From: Parietaria judaica
Taxonomy: Eukaryota > Streptophyta > Magnoliopsida > Rosales > Urticaceae
Length of the DNA stretch: 64,000 nt
Direction of reading: 5' to 3'
Assembly (NCBI GenBank): GCA_954871525.1
Contig: OX940863.1
Span: 1,588,001-1,652,000 of the forward strand
Shown: piece after piece, positions 48,471-60,743 of the stretch
Layout: each line of letters starts with the position of its first letter
Position numbering within the stretch: position 1 is the stretch's first letter
The notes under the pieces: generated by a model
The model's database searches: none
Seen by the model: the letters and a program-made list of their open reading frames with translations, nothing else
What the model was told of the DNA's origin: nothing
Made by a program: the position numbers and the translations under genes

Positions 48471-49628
48471 TGTGAAATATATTGAAATATATATTAGATT
48501 AATATATATTAGATTAATTCAACATCTCTACAAGGAGACACAACCTGTCATTGTATGAGATAATTAGTGATTATTGTCAACTCATGAGCTTTGTAAAAAG
48601 TTTGTTTATATTAGATAAGATTTAAGTGCTTAATTATTTCAGCTTTAAGTTAGGTTCTCTTTCTTTAATTGTCTAGTACTTAAAAGATCGTTATGTTGTG
48701 TTCTGAATTTGACTTGATGTACCGTAAGTTTAAAAGTTCCTTCTTAAAATTCTTGAGTGTTTATGTATTGATTATGATATCCCTCTTTTATGAGTGAGTG
48801 ACAATATAAAATATTAGAGATGCACCATGGAACTAATGATTTTCGGATCTTTGCTTTTAAAGAATACGTATTTGTCTAGATCTCCTAGACCCCTTCAAAA
48901 ATATGTTTAATGTGGCCTAAACATGAGACGATAATATTACATATATATCGTTCCAACTCGATGTCATTATTTCAGGTGATTAGTAAACTATTAAATGTAA
49001 ACTTATTTTTGGCATTAATTTTTTTTTATTGAAACTGCTCGAATAATGAAAATCTAGTGGTAACAAACCAATTATAATATTGATATCGAATTCGATTCAA
49101 AATAGTTTTTAGTTAACCGTTAAATTTTTAAATAAAAAAAAGTTAATAGTTTCTCGCTTTCTCTAAATTTCTATAAAACATTTAAAATTCATTATAAAAA
49201 TATTTTATTTATTTTTTTCATTTGGAATGTTTAATTTTGTGCAATTTTTCTCACACTCGCTCACTGAAGACAAAAGAAAACAAACAAACAGAGCCACTAT
49301 TTGTTCCAATTCAAATCATATATTGCATGCTCTAATTTATCTCTTAGCACCTCTACATTATTTTTTAAGCTGACCTATTAAAACCAGCCATTTTTTTACT
49401 ATATAATTATGCCCCACAGATATATTCAGAGTAAAATAACAATAACTATATGTCCCGAGTCTGATTGAATATTTCTGTATATTGTTCTGTATATTAGGTT
49501 TTTCAGTTTTTAGGTCTCCAGATTCTTCTTTAAAAAAAAAATTATTTGATCAATTATCAAAACATTAATATCATGAAGTAAAAAGTGAAAAGTGAAAAAA
49601 AAAAAAAAAAAAGATGTCATTTATATAC
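48471..49628. other. Spacer before the GA3-oxidase 3' end
   Basis: AT-rich, no gene seen. An A-run of about 18 bases lies at 49596-49613, just past the GA3-oxidase stop. Confidence 0.45.
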
Positions 49629-50914
49629 TCAGTTTACTTCGACAGCGCTATGCCGATCCGTTACATCGGACATGTTATTTACTGAAGAGAAAAGACGGAC
49701 GGAAGAGAGCGCATTGTTGAAATGTTTGGCCTTCGTTCCGAGGTACTCGCTCCATGTGACGGGCCGGTAAAGCGGTGGCCGGTCCGGGGCCACCAGCCGT
49801 GGAAGCGGTGAAATCTCGACGTTCTGCGGCGGCCCGTAGAGGTAGGCCACAGAGAGGCGGTGGTGGGTCCGGTTCACCATGGCCCGGTGGAGTACGCTCG
49901 GGTACAGCCCATTGGAGAGTATGTGGAGCAAGTCGCCGACGTGGACGACTAGGGCACCGGGAACGGGCGGGACCGTGACCCATCCGGCCCCGTCCCGGTG
50001 CACCTGCAGCCCGCTCGTGCTGCTTTGGTGGAGGATGGTGAGCAGCGTGGAGTCTGTGTGGGCCGCGAGGCCCATGGCACGGTCCGGGTCAGGGCAGGCC
50101 GGGTACGAGTTCATCTGCATGGCTGCGCTCGCTGTTCCAAAGTCGCCCTTCAGGCCGGCCCATTTGATGTCGGATCGGGTTATGCCCAGGGGCTCGAGCA
50201 TGAGCCACATCAGCCTCCCGGCGAGCCTTTTCACCTCTGCCTCGTACTCTTCGATGACATCACTATAATCCGACGAAACAAAATAACAAAATCAATAAAA
50301 GAAAAAATGAATATTGTTGATTAATTATTGAAGTAGTTGTATTATAAATACTATTAATTATTTCTAGCCTAAGATCTTATTGTTTTGTGTAGTATTTTGT
50401 GTTTGATCTTATCAACATACCAGAATTTGGTGTGATCTTGGTCCGGCCAAAGCTGCCGGAAATGATCGAGCGGAGAACCGACGATGGTGAAGCCCTCAGA
50501 CCACATGAGCTTAGAGAAGAAGGATGAGATGCGGGCAAGGCCGTAGCCGGAGACTCCGTCGGGCGATCGCGCAGCCTTGAGCTTCTGGGCGATGGGGAGC
50601 GTGAAGAGCGCGCGTCCGGTGGACTCAATGTCACGGAGCAGGCGGAGAGGCACCCCGTGGTTAGTCACTTGGAAGACGCCCCACCTCTCGCACGCACGGC
50701 CCACGAGCACGACCGCATTGGGGTCAGTCAGGTCAATGACCGGGACGCCCTCGGATGCTGCGAAAAGCGGCTTGCTCTCTCCGGTGGGCTCCGGGTTGGT
50801 CCATGCATATGACTCCGGGAGCTCTCGGAGCGCGTTGAAGTCGGGGTGTTTGTGGGTGATGTGGACAGGGTGGGATTTGAAGGCGTCTTTGATGAGGAGT
50901 GATCTCGAAGGCAT
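49629..50914 (-). CDS. GA3ox: Gibberellin 3-beta-dioxygenase (GA3-oxidase)
   Basis: Two exons on the - strand, 50914-50421 and 50262-49629 (494 + 634 nt), with a 158-bp GT-AG intron in phase 2 (TG|T, Cys); 375 aa. The enzyme adds the 3-beta hydroxyl to GA9/GA20, forming bioactive GA4/GA1. Motifs: an N-terminal PxHxxHxHxDFxxLRELPESY segment; VPVIDL; RWGVFQVTNHGVP; GVSGYGLARISSFFSKLMWSE, characteristic of GA3ox; NSYPACP (N216, Y218); H233-x-D235 and H290 for iron; and R300-x-S302 for 2-oxoglutarate. Length is slightly above the usual 350-375. The ATG at 50914 is the first after the TATA box. No lesion was seen. Its intron position corresponds to intron 1 of the AOP-like genes. It lies about 12 kb past gene 4, convergent to the array. 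Confidence 0.95.
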
Positions 50915-51025
50915 GTCTTCGTTTTTGGTGAAGATATTATTTTGATAATAGTGTTTTGGAGATATCAATGAGAGTAGTGTTCTAGTACTTGATAGAGGTG
51001 AGAGACGGATGGTGGTGTGTTGTGA

Positions 51026-51034
51026 GTTTATATA
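51026..51034 (-). promoter_or_regulatory. TATA box of GA3-oxidase
   Basis: CTATATAAA on the - strand, about 112 bp before the ATG at 50914, leaving a leader of roughly 80 nt with no upstream ATG that I could see. Confidence 0.6.
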
Positions 51035-51443
51035 GAAATGAAGTATGAGACGGTGACAATCATTGCCTCAAAGTCTTATTATTATAATGTATCAGGGATA
51101 TTTGTGGCAAAAATACTTATATATTACGGAAAGTATAGCTTATATTCTTTTTTCATTTTTTTTTTGTGGTGCAAATTATTTTAAATGATATATAAAAAAT
51201 AGGTATAAGTAATTAAAAACTTTGTAATCTTTATCATGGGTTTCGCGCGACGGTACGTATGATTTGTCCACTTAGCTTCTTTTGATTATAGATTTGGCGA
51301 CATAATTGATGTATCCAGTGGGTTTGTTTTTGCGTTTAGCAAATGTTTTGGTTACTATCTGAGAAATTAGTTTTCATTGTTAAAATTTTGTAAGTTCTTG
51401 TAGAGCTCGTACCAAATTAAAAGAGGCCAAAATACAAATACAT

Positions 51444-52064
51444 TGTTGGTTCCCAATGATAAGATCTGCAGCCAAAGAACAATGAAGAACAAGAAACAAA
51501 GGAACAAAGACAAAACTTGGGAGAATTTTCTCAGATTAATGTCGAATGCAAAGAGAGCAAAAATTTACAAACTAAAGTCATAAGACTTGTATTTTATAGA
51601 GAAACTAGAAAGCTAAACCCTAGATAACCTTCCTAAAATAAACTTAATCAAATCTTTACAATTTACACGTTTCCTAACAGAATGAGAAACCAAATCATAT
51701 CAAATCAAGAAGTCAATCGTATCTCCAAACTTGCTCCTCAAGTTTGACACCTTCCTGGAATAGCTCTTTTTGACTTCTGGTGTTTCCCGATTCTGCCTAG
51801 GATAATCCTGCTAGGGTCATTTGCTGCTAGGGGGCATCTCTGCTCCCCCTCATCTCTGCTAGGGCCATCTCTGGTATGAGCATTCCTGGTCGGGTCCCTT
51901 CCTGCTAGGGGAAATCTCTGGTCGGACCCATCTTTGGTGGGGAGCTCTCTAGTGGGGGAATTCCTGCTAGGGAGATTTCTGCTCGGGCCCTTCTCTGCTA
52001 GGGGAAGCTCTGGTGGGGAGATCTCTGCTAGGGGCTGTTGAGTCAAGTCAAGCTTAAACTCACA
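51444..52064 (-). mobile_element. Solo LTR (same family as the nested LTR at 45133)
   Basis: 621 bp from TGTTGGTTCCC to TTAAACTCACA in + strand view, with the perfect 5-bp duplication TACAT (51439-51443 and 52065-52069). The CTGCTAGGG and TCTCTGGTGGGG units at 51800-52040 are the inverse of the AGCAGAGAT array in the nested copy. It lies about 0.4 kb upstream of the GA3-oxidase TATA box. Confidence 0.9.
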
Positions 52065-52069
52065 TACAT

Positions 52070-52766
52070 CACATGTCACTACTTGAAATTTTATGAAAGA
52101 AATTAATGAAAAAACTTAATTAGTTATTGTTAAAAAAAATATTATATTTAGAATTTGTGTTAAAAAAAATGAGAATTTAAGTCATAAAATAGTATGTGGC
52201 TATTTTTGCCACGAATATCCATAATATATTATATGTGAATTAATAGTATGTGTGTAGAGAAAGAGGGGTAGTATATCATAATTCATATATGCCTTGTGTT
52301 GGAGAGAGAGAGATAGAGAGAGAGATATTAGGATTTAGGAGTGAGTGATGTGTAAAATGTGATATCTAGCGTTTTGAGTGGTGAGTGTTAATTTAGAGAC
52401 AAGAAATTGAAAGGAAATGAGTGATATAAAAAAACAAATTGTCCTCTAAAAGACAATATTGTCCTCTAAAAACAAATTAAATGCCCCAAATTTTGCTTGT
52501 CCACTTTGCTATATGAATTTTAGTTTTGTCGGTAATGCTCGTTACTCTTTCAAATTTATTCGAAGGTGTTCAATAACTAATTATCGAAAGAAAAAAAAAT
52601 ATTGAATAAATTATATATATTGTTCATAAAAAAATTCCTTAACACTTAGAAGAAAAAAATCGTGTGCTGCTATAAATATATATATATATAGAGAGAGATA
52701 ATACGAATAAAACTAAAATTCTAGAATTAAAAAAAATCTAAAATAAGCTTAAATTGAAAAGGCATC

Positions 52767-52804
<38 letters not shown>

Positions 52805-53685
52805 CTCTCCACAAAAGCTCTAGAGAGAGGGGGGGTCCTCCCTCTCATCCATGTGCCCCTTGTCTGGTCCTCAAGTGGAAAAAAACATGTAAATCAAACA
52901 TTCCTTCACCTCCTAAATTAAATTCTATCACTTCCTTAAGAATCCATAATATTAATCTCTTCTCATACTAGAGGACAAGACCCCTCTAGTTTTGGTTACA
53001 AGGCGAAATTGCCGTTTCTCGAAATAGGTGAAACTTCTCTTGATTCTATGCTCGCCTCTTCTCTTATCATTAGGGACATGGAGAAGAGAATTAGAATCGT
53101 ACGTTAACTTTTGGAACATATTTGGAGATGGGTAATTTTGTCACATTACTACTTCCCAACTTGAAATAATAACAAGGAAAAATATTAATCTTTAAATACT
53201 GAAATGACTATATTAAAATTTTAATTTTAATTGTCCTTCATTTTACATAATTAATTTCTATATATAAACATTTAGTCAATTAAGTCAATGTCGTCCCGTT
53301 GACGTTCAAATAAAAATAAGCATACAAAAGTAAAGGTCTCTGTAATATTTATTTGAATAATAATTAACTAACAAACGTAATATTAGGGATTTAAGATATG
53401 TTTTTCGCTTGACTTTCGTAGAATTGTGCATTTTTTGTCTATTTTATGGAGTAGGTTAGTACTCCTTCATATTCTATTCGTATTATTCTTTCGGTTGATG
53501 CTTAGTATATATATACATACATATATATAGTTAATTCAAATATTTATATATATAATATTCTTCATTTGCATATTTTTCACTCCCATGCTTTTATATGTGT
53601 ACATATGAACTTTTACCCTAGTACTCTTCTACTTTTCCTTCTGCTCTCTATTTTTTTACCGTTGTCTAACAAAACACAACCGTGA
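52070..53685. other. Intergenic DNA with simple repeats
   Basis: GA-rich simple repeat at 52301-52326, (TA)n at 52771-52801 and a G-run at 52828-52836. No gene or defined element seen. Confidence 0.45.
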
Positions 53686-54110
53686 GTGTTTGTATTGCTA
53701 TAATACATACATATATTGTTGTCGCCTGTGGAAACTTCGTTGTTGGCTCAATCGAAACTCGGGTACCTGCAAAACAAAGGTTAGCGAAAAACTCCGGGAA
53801 GGCTGAGTCGCGGACTAGGTCGCTCTCTTTAAGGTGTTTCGCGGCTCTGCCTCGGTGCTCGCAGTTCGTGATTGCGCCCCATCACCCCCAGGATAAAACA
53901 GCCCATATCTTTTCTGTCTCGACCGACACCGTGCACTCGGTATCGATCGGAATCACTCAAACCCTCGGAATATTTTGCTCGGAATACTGTATATAGCTCT
54001 GCGATTTTGAGATATAAAAAACGAGAACCAGAGCTCTGTATTTATAGCTGAGGAAAATGTTTACGTTATGAAAATAACGTTTAGAAAATTAACGGGCAAA
54101 AAATAGAACG
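53686..54110. other. GC-richer unassigned block, possibly a decayed LTR
   Basis: Composition rises well above the flanks (GGCTGAGTCGCGGACTAGG, TCTCGACCGACACCGTG). A TATAAATA-type box occurs on the - strand near 54040 (TGTATTTATAGC on the + strand). It has an LTR-like look, but I found no ends or target duplication. An ORF at 53682-53996 has no motif I recognise, so I do not call a gene. Confidence 0.35.
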
Positions 54111-54164
54111 TGGAGAATGGGGGTAGTGGACTGACTAATCCAAACGCGTAAGACTAGGGTTTAG

Positions 54165-54335
54165 GGTAAAAATACCAATTAACTTTTCGGCAAAAATAAT
54201 TTTGTTTGCACCAGAACACTCAACGCTTGCTCGCACGCACGCACGCACCACACCACGGTCGGACGGCGGCGGCGGCACGCGTGTGGTAGTTCGGTGATGC
54301 ATTTGGGTGAGTCCTCTCCTCTCCACAAAATTGTG
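54165..54335. repeat. Dispersed 165-bp repeat, copy 2
   Basis: Matches 8440-8610 in the same orientation, with shared GGTCGGACGGCGGCG and CAAAAATAATT. Here it has a short CGCA tandem (GCTCGCACGCACGCACGCAC). It lies outside any hAT end, so the repeat moved or was copied independently of the hAT element at 8248. Confidence 0.6.
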
Positions 54336-54639
54336 TGACCCAAAGGGCTCAAGCCCTAAGTGCAATTCTTTGATATATAAACCATTCTAAACACATGTCT
54401 CCAACCCATGTGGGACTTCTTTGTGAAAGAGAGGTAAGCATGCAAAGCATAAAATTTCAATACAAGTACAAGTTCCAACATATATATATATATGCAAGTT
54501 CTATACCATTACAATCGTATTATAATTTGTGGTTCTGCAATGCCTTGTATGCATGCATTGGCACAAAGAACGATAGGTTGGCTCTTTGCAAATAGCACGA
54601 GGACCTATTGCACCGATAATATTATTTAGAGCTCTATAG

Positions 54640-55095
54640 CCACATCCAAACTAGAAAAATTATTTTTCAAAATAGCCAACATTTTGATTAATATTGCCAA
54701 ATAGTCAATCAACCACATTAATAAATCACGACCCTTGTATTAACTTGTATTAACGTGTATTAACTATATTAACGTGTATTAACTAAGTTAATTTGTTTAA
54801 AAATAAATTAGATTTTTGTTAAAATTTTAATCACGATTTTTTATTTTTAAACAAATTAACTCAGTTAATACACGTTAATATAGATTTTCTGTAAACACAA
54901 GTAAATGTTCTTATTTTTAAGAAAAATTAACTTTGTTAATACACGTTAATATGTTAAAAGGGTATTATAGGTATAAAATATGTTATTAAATAGCCATCTC
55001 ATCAATTTGACTATTTTGCAAAGAAAAAGAAAATGTTGGTTATATGGCTAATCAAATGTTTCAATTTGGTTATTAAGAGCCATTTCTCTATTATT
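54640..55095. repeat. 'GGCTATTTGGCTAAT' MITE-like repeat
   Basis: The interior carries repeated TATTAACGTGTATTAAC, ending in GTTATTAAATAGCC, ATGGCTAATC and TTATTAAGAGCCATTTCTCT. The left end has AATAGCCAACATTTTGATTAA, the inverse of part of the right end, so the unit folds back. Relatives: 360-832 and 61952-62436. Confidence 0.6.
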
Positions 55096-55567
55096 AATTG
55101 GGTAGTTTGTTTTTCTTTTTCTGAATTATGTACATTAGCTAGTATTGGGATAAGAAGGCACGAAAAAAATGGAACGATAAAATTATCACATTAATGAGAG
55201 AAGTAAATTGTTGAAGAAAATGGTTGTGTAGTACTTTTTTTTTTTTTTGAATGGGTGTGTAGTACATATTCCAAGGGCCGGCCATGTATTGTTCAAGGTT
55301 TTGGTTCACATGGACAAAACCATTTCTCATTCCCAGACCAACATAAAAACCTAGAGTTATATGAAGGAACTTCTATTTTTATATACAAATGTAATTAATG
55401 ATATATATACATATATATAGCTTTAATAGACTCATCATACTCATGATACATCGTCAACATTTTATCTATTTAGTATTAGTTTTTTCATTCCATTTAGACT
55501 AGAAATACTGTTCTCTTTTTCTTTTTTTCAACAACCACCTTTTAATTATCATTACGTGTATGGTAGG

Positions 55568-55570
<3 letters not shown>

Positions 55571-55648
<78 letters not shown>
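55571..55648. repeat. (TA)n microsatellite
   Basis: About 75 bp of uninterrupted TA. Likely length-variable. Confidence 0.95.
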
Positions 55649-55650
<2 letters not shown>

Positions 55651-56957
55651 AATGAGTGAAAGAGAATATTTAAAATTATACAAATCATATGGGTAGTATT
55701 TAAAAATCGATATGCTCAAATGTCAATTTTGGTTATTACATTTCAAACTAATGAAACCAAAAAATAGGAAATCCTCAGTGAATTTGAAGTTATTTACCAC
55801 CCTTTGTAAAGAAAAAAAAACAAAAATAATTATCGTCATTTTCCTGATAAGACTTATATATGACAGCCAGAAATATTATGGAATAGAATAATCAATTTCA
55901 GAATAATTTCAAATATTGTGTTATATTAGCCATATTCTATGGAGTTTCATATATCTAGCACATTATGTTAATATGGAATTTTTTTTATTAATTAGCTTCG
56001 TCTTGTTACATATAAAAGGAAAATGGCTTGCACATACACGAGACGTGTCTGTTAGCTTATAATATAATATGATTGACTAATAAATAACAAATGTTGATAG
56101 AGAATGAGTTAGAGACCCTACTATTATGAAGAAGAAAAATAAGTCTTTCACGTCTATGATAATATATTAACTTATATTATTACTTTTACGATTTATACTT
56201 CTTCTTACCTAAACTTTATCTTAGATAATTAGGAGTACTAATTAGGAGGTGCACTGTTAAAACTTATCGTGAATTGCTTAATGGCCGTTTGTTTTCGGAA
56301 AATCCCCTAAGTATAGTACTACTTTACATTGAAAATAAAAAATTACACCCTAAACTTACGAAACTCTAAACTACATTTTTCCATTGTAGTACTACACAAA
56401 ACACCCTAACAGGTATTTATATACAAACGTCAATGATTATACACCCTTAACTGGTATTTATATACAAACGTCAATGATTATCTCCGTCATCGAGGATTAA
56501 CTCCAACGTCGGAGATAATCACCAAAAAATTTATTAAGCTTGCACTTTATTTGTGTTCTCATTTTTCTTTGATATGTGTTGATATTTTTCATTTATATTG
56601 GACAAGCTAATTAAAATGCAGTTGTCTGTCTCTCTTATTATGTTAATGAGAGAGTAGCATGTCTTTACATCAAAAATAATACTTCCTATAATAGATCTCA
56701 AAAGCGAAATGGTATTATAAAGTGTTTTTGTCTGCCAACATTGCAAGCATTTCTATAGTAAGACAGACTACAAGACAATCTACAGAATCTGTTTCAAATA
56801 GTAACACATGATCACTATGCCGATCCATATAGACTATGACCATTGTCTTCATTTATATCGGACAAAACCGATGATGCGATTCACATAAATAATACACAGT
56901 TTATATATGAGATAATAATCTCAACGTGGAGTATCATGGCCAACACTCAAAAAAAAG
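55649..56957. other. AT-rich intergenic DNA with one short repeat
   Basis: GGTATTTATATACAAACGT followed by CAATGATTAT occurs twice, near 56411 and 56451, followed by an inverted CTCCGTCATCGAGG/CCAACGTCGGAG patch. No gene seen. Confidence 0.5.
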
Positions 56958-56962
56958 TATCA

Positions 56963-57493
56963 TGTTGGATCCCAAATCACGGATCTGCGAAGAAACACGA
57001 ACACCACCAAAGAAGTCGAACAGAAGAATGAAAAACACGAACTTTTGGGGAAAAATCTCTATTGATAATCGAAGACAATTACAAGAAAATAAACTCAAAC
57101 TCGAATGGACTCTACTCTCACAAAACGACACTTTACAATGTGTACATGCTAGGTTTATATAGTCTCTCATAGGCGAAAACCCTAGCTAACAGAATCGCAC
57201 AAAATCGGGAAACTACCCTAAATTATCTCGTCAAATCTTTGACTCGATCTTTGCTTGCTCCTCAAGCTACGCGCTTTCCTTGCTGGGTAGTTGCTGACTT
57301 TCCATTTTCTGCCCAGACATCTTCTCTGTCCCCGAGCTGGCCTGCTCGTATGCCCCGGGCTGGGCTTGCCTTCTATCCGGACATTCTGCTCGTGTTCACC
57401 CGAGCTGAGCTAAACTTTTGTCCGTCCTTTGTTCTGGTCGGTACCCGGGCTGACTTCCTCTGTGTGACGGACTAAGTCAAGCTTAAGCTCACA
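56963..57493 (-). mobile_element. Solo LTR of the Copia-1 family
   Basis: 531 bp from TGTTGGATCCC to TTAAGCTCACA in + strand view, in the same orientation as Copia-1. Target duplication TATCA (56958-56962) against TACCA (57494-57498), with one mismatch, so it is older than Copia-1. It has 531 bp against 544 in Copia-1 and several substitutions. Confidence 0.87.
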
Positions 57494-58562
57494 TACCATT
57501 GAATTTTGAGTTTTAATTATTAAGTATTTATTAAGATATCATGATGATATATAAATTAATTAGAATGGCACTTTTGAATCCTTAGATTTGTCTGGTCTAT
57601 ACTTTGCACATGCTCTCTAATCTACATTGTATATTATTTACTTAAGTAAGACACTATATTCAAGATCTCGAGATCGTTAATAATTTATTAATAATATGAG
57701 AAAGTCCAACCATGCATATAGTTTGATAGGCTAAAATGATATATTCTACAATATAAGATCTAATTCAAGGATTTAATTACGTCAAATAATTCCTTTCATG
57801 TTACCCGATAAAAACAAATTATATGAACTTCAATTCCGTCCCTTTGCATTATTGGAGGCTCATTTGTTGGTTAGCAAAACGACAAAAATAATTCCATCTC
57901 AATTCCCAGCTAGTCCCATTATGGATTGGCGAATGCCAATAATACGTGCATGGAAACAAAACTCTAATCTCTATCTACAACATATCATTATGTATATGTG
58001 TGTGTGTGTCATGTGTGAAGGGGTTGCGAATAATTATTTGATTTGATTTACTCGATGATAGTGTTCGTGTAATAATTGTAGACGTTTCAAGAATGTCGCT
58101 CGTTACGTGTATTTCATTGAGTACGTCAAATCAACGCCGTATCTGACTCCTACGATCGGTCATTATGAGTTGTATATTGCTCTTCATGTACTCTGGTTAT
58201 ACTTACACACACATATATATATAAGATATAAGATATGTAAAACGTAGCTCAGTAGTTTGCACGTGTGATCTCAGTCGAGCTAGATAGTAATTACGTCTAC
58301 ATGTTCGACATGCACGTACTTCACAAATGCAATGTTATTTACGTGTGGATTCATGCAATTTTATAACCCTTTTCTTCATAAATGATAAATCACATTATTA
58401 GCTTTAAAATGCGGAGTTGTATTTCGGTTATATATATACATAAATTAAAAAAACTATGCATATAGTGTGTACTGTGTAAATAGCTTGCCTTGTTGTTGTC
58501 CACTAAAAGCGCATCGACCAATCCTTGGCCCCTAAGAATCAACTACAATTTAGAAGAGAAAT
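57494..58562. other. Intergenic DNA with a short match to the gene 2-3 spacer
   Basis: The stretch 57840-57950 shares TATTGGAGGCTCAT, GCAAAACGACAAA and AATACGT-type words in order with 23345-23450. No coding content. The reason for the match is unknown. Confidence 0.4.
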
Positions 58563-59121
58563 TATGGGTGGCAATTTGGGGCCGGACACGAAACACGAAA
58601 CGATTACGACACGATTTAAACGGGTCTGAGTCTACTATAAATGGATCTGGGTCCAACCGTGTCGAACACGATTAACACGATTAAATAACGGGTAAACACG
58701 GCACGAACACGATGACACGATGGGACCCAATTAGACACGATTAAAGAGCAAAAAGTTGCATTTTATATATGTTATTAAGTATTTTAATACTTATTATATA
58801 TGACATTTATATTTTTTTACTTATTTATTACCTCGTACAATTAATGAGCATAAAAAATGTTAGTAAATTTTAAAATCTTAAATAATATAATTAAATAAAT
58901 TAAGTTAAATGATTATAAACTGAATTAATTTAACTTTTTAAAATACATGAATATGTTAAATGGCGGGTGGACACGATAAACACGTCATTTAAATAGGGCG
59001 GGTCTGGGTCTCATCTTTTAACACGATCAATAAATGGGGCGGGTCTGGGTCTACATAAAATAAGTAAAAAACGATTAAGATCCGGCACGAACACGACACG
59101 AAACCCGAATCGCCACCCCTA
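58563..59121. mobile_element. hAT-like MITE, 559 bp
   Basis: The ends TATGGGTGGCAATTTGG and CCGAATCGCCACCCCTA are inverted repeats with the perfect 8-bp duplication AGAGAAAT (58555-58562 and 59122-59129). The interior has many CACGAT- and CGTGTCG-type short motifs in both orientations, probably transposase-binding sites. A truncated copy is nested at 7313. Confidence 0.88.
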
Positions 59122-59129
59122 AGAGAAAT

Positions 59130-60743
59130 TGACATTGCTAAGTCAAACAACAATTTTTCTTAATTTTCTCTATTTTCTTTTTTCTTCATTTGAGCTGACT
59201 TTTATTCTAAAAATAAACAAACAAAAGTGAAAAATGACACCATATTCTGAGACTTGAGCAAGACTCAATAATATATTTCAAACAAGGCAACATAACATAT
59301 TAATGTCCCATTATATAACAAGGCAACTTCTATATATTTTGTTGTAGAAAAAAAAAAGCAAGATTTTAAAGTCCTATACATATCCCACTTAATAAGTCAA
59401 ATATTGCTTTCGGAGAAACAATCATGCCAAGGATCATGACATAGTAGTACTTGTAAAAGTAAATATAATACACATATTCCCAATTGTGCAATGAAAATAT
59501 AAGAAATCTTGATCACATATATGATATATATATACATATATAAGAAGAAATAGTAGAGTCTAGAAAAAATAAGTCATTAGAAAGCACTGCATGAATTGGT
59601 GTATGACGACACCTCACTTCACCAATAATAACGGTAGACGGTAATTCCCATTGTGTTTATAATTTAAAGTTTGAACATATCTCTCAATCAAGTAATTCCC
59701 TTTGAACTAAAGTTTTATATATATTATATATATACACGCGCGCGAGCGACCAGCTCTTCGGAGACCTCTATTTTAAAAGAATCAGCTTTTTATATATTAT
59801 TTTATATCTAATTAAATATTAAAAAATTTAATTTTTAAATATTTTAAAGGCTCTAAAAATTTACTTAATTTAAGGTGTTGACAAAAACGAAGAATTTAAG
59901 AATTGGCCCTGCGTATAGTATTGTACTCGGAGACGAATATGTGTCTACAATATGCATCTAGTTCTCGTAAGAACTCTAAAATTAAACGTATATTCGTAGA
60001 ACTCTATAGCTTGAACAATCGTAACATGATTGACTTTTTGAAAAAAAATTCAAGAAACCCGTCGGCAAAAATAGAACGCGCTAGAAAGCTTGTATTGAAG
60101 CTGCATTTTTGTTTATAGAAACAAGCTCAAGACTCCATACAAATAAATAAAAATTAAACTGCTTATTTGTATTAATATGAATAAATTTGAAAATAAATTT
60201 ATAAAGATTGCGGTAAATAATAAAAATTAAATATTAAGAATTCTCTTTCGGCAATTCCCAAGGGCACAAGGACAAGATTTAGAAGGTGATTTAGTGTGTC
60301 ATAATTGATGCCTTTTGGAGTCAATATTATTGAGCATGATTTGCTGTAAACAGTGCATGCAATAGTTAAATGCACTTTAGGTTTCTGTAATCAATTGTCT
60401 CTCCAATCACATGCTTGTATCAGACCAATAGAAAACCCTAGATAATTCAACTCGGACAAATTTTGTTGCCCATTTTCTTTGTCTGTAATCATATCTTTTA
60501 ACAATTTATAAATCTCATTTCTTGCACTCTATTTTGTTTAGCACTTCAATCCTATCTTCTATCATTTGGGCTCTCTTTTTTCTTCTCTTCTCTTTATTGT
60601 GTAATTACTATATATGTATATAATTATATAATTAAAATCAGATATTTAACGTTAAAATATGGCGAAGATACCTTTTTTCTCTTGTATTTTAAGTTGATTT
60701 TTCTTCATAAACTTGCCCTCTCGTGTATTTTAGGAAGAAAAAA
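59130..60743. other. AT-rich intergenic DNA
   Basis: Contains a CGCGCGCGAGCG patch near 59735 and a non-repetitive stretch at 60240-60560 of more balanced composition. No gene, RNA or element that I can define. Confidence 0.45.

Noticed and set aside
50915..50968. An 18-residue N-terminal extension of the GA3-oxidase
   Set aside because: The upstream codon at 50968 is TTG on the - strand, not ATG; the first ATG is at 50914 and matches the usual GA3-oxidase start.
53682..53996. A 104-codon ORF on the + strand
   Set aside because: No recognisable motif or intron-exon context; its length is due to local higher GC. Kept only as an unassigned block.
58244..58310. tRNA-like words (GTAGCTCAGTAG, then TGTTCGACAT) suggesting a SINE or tRNA
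   Set aside because: Spacing and stem pairing do not form a tRNA, there is no A-rich tail or target duplication, and the similarity is limited to two short words.
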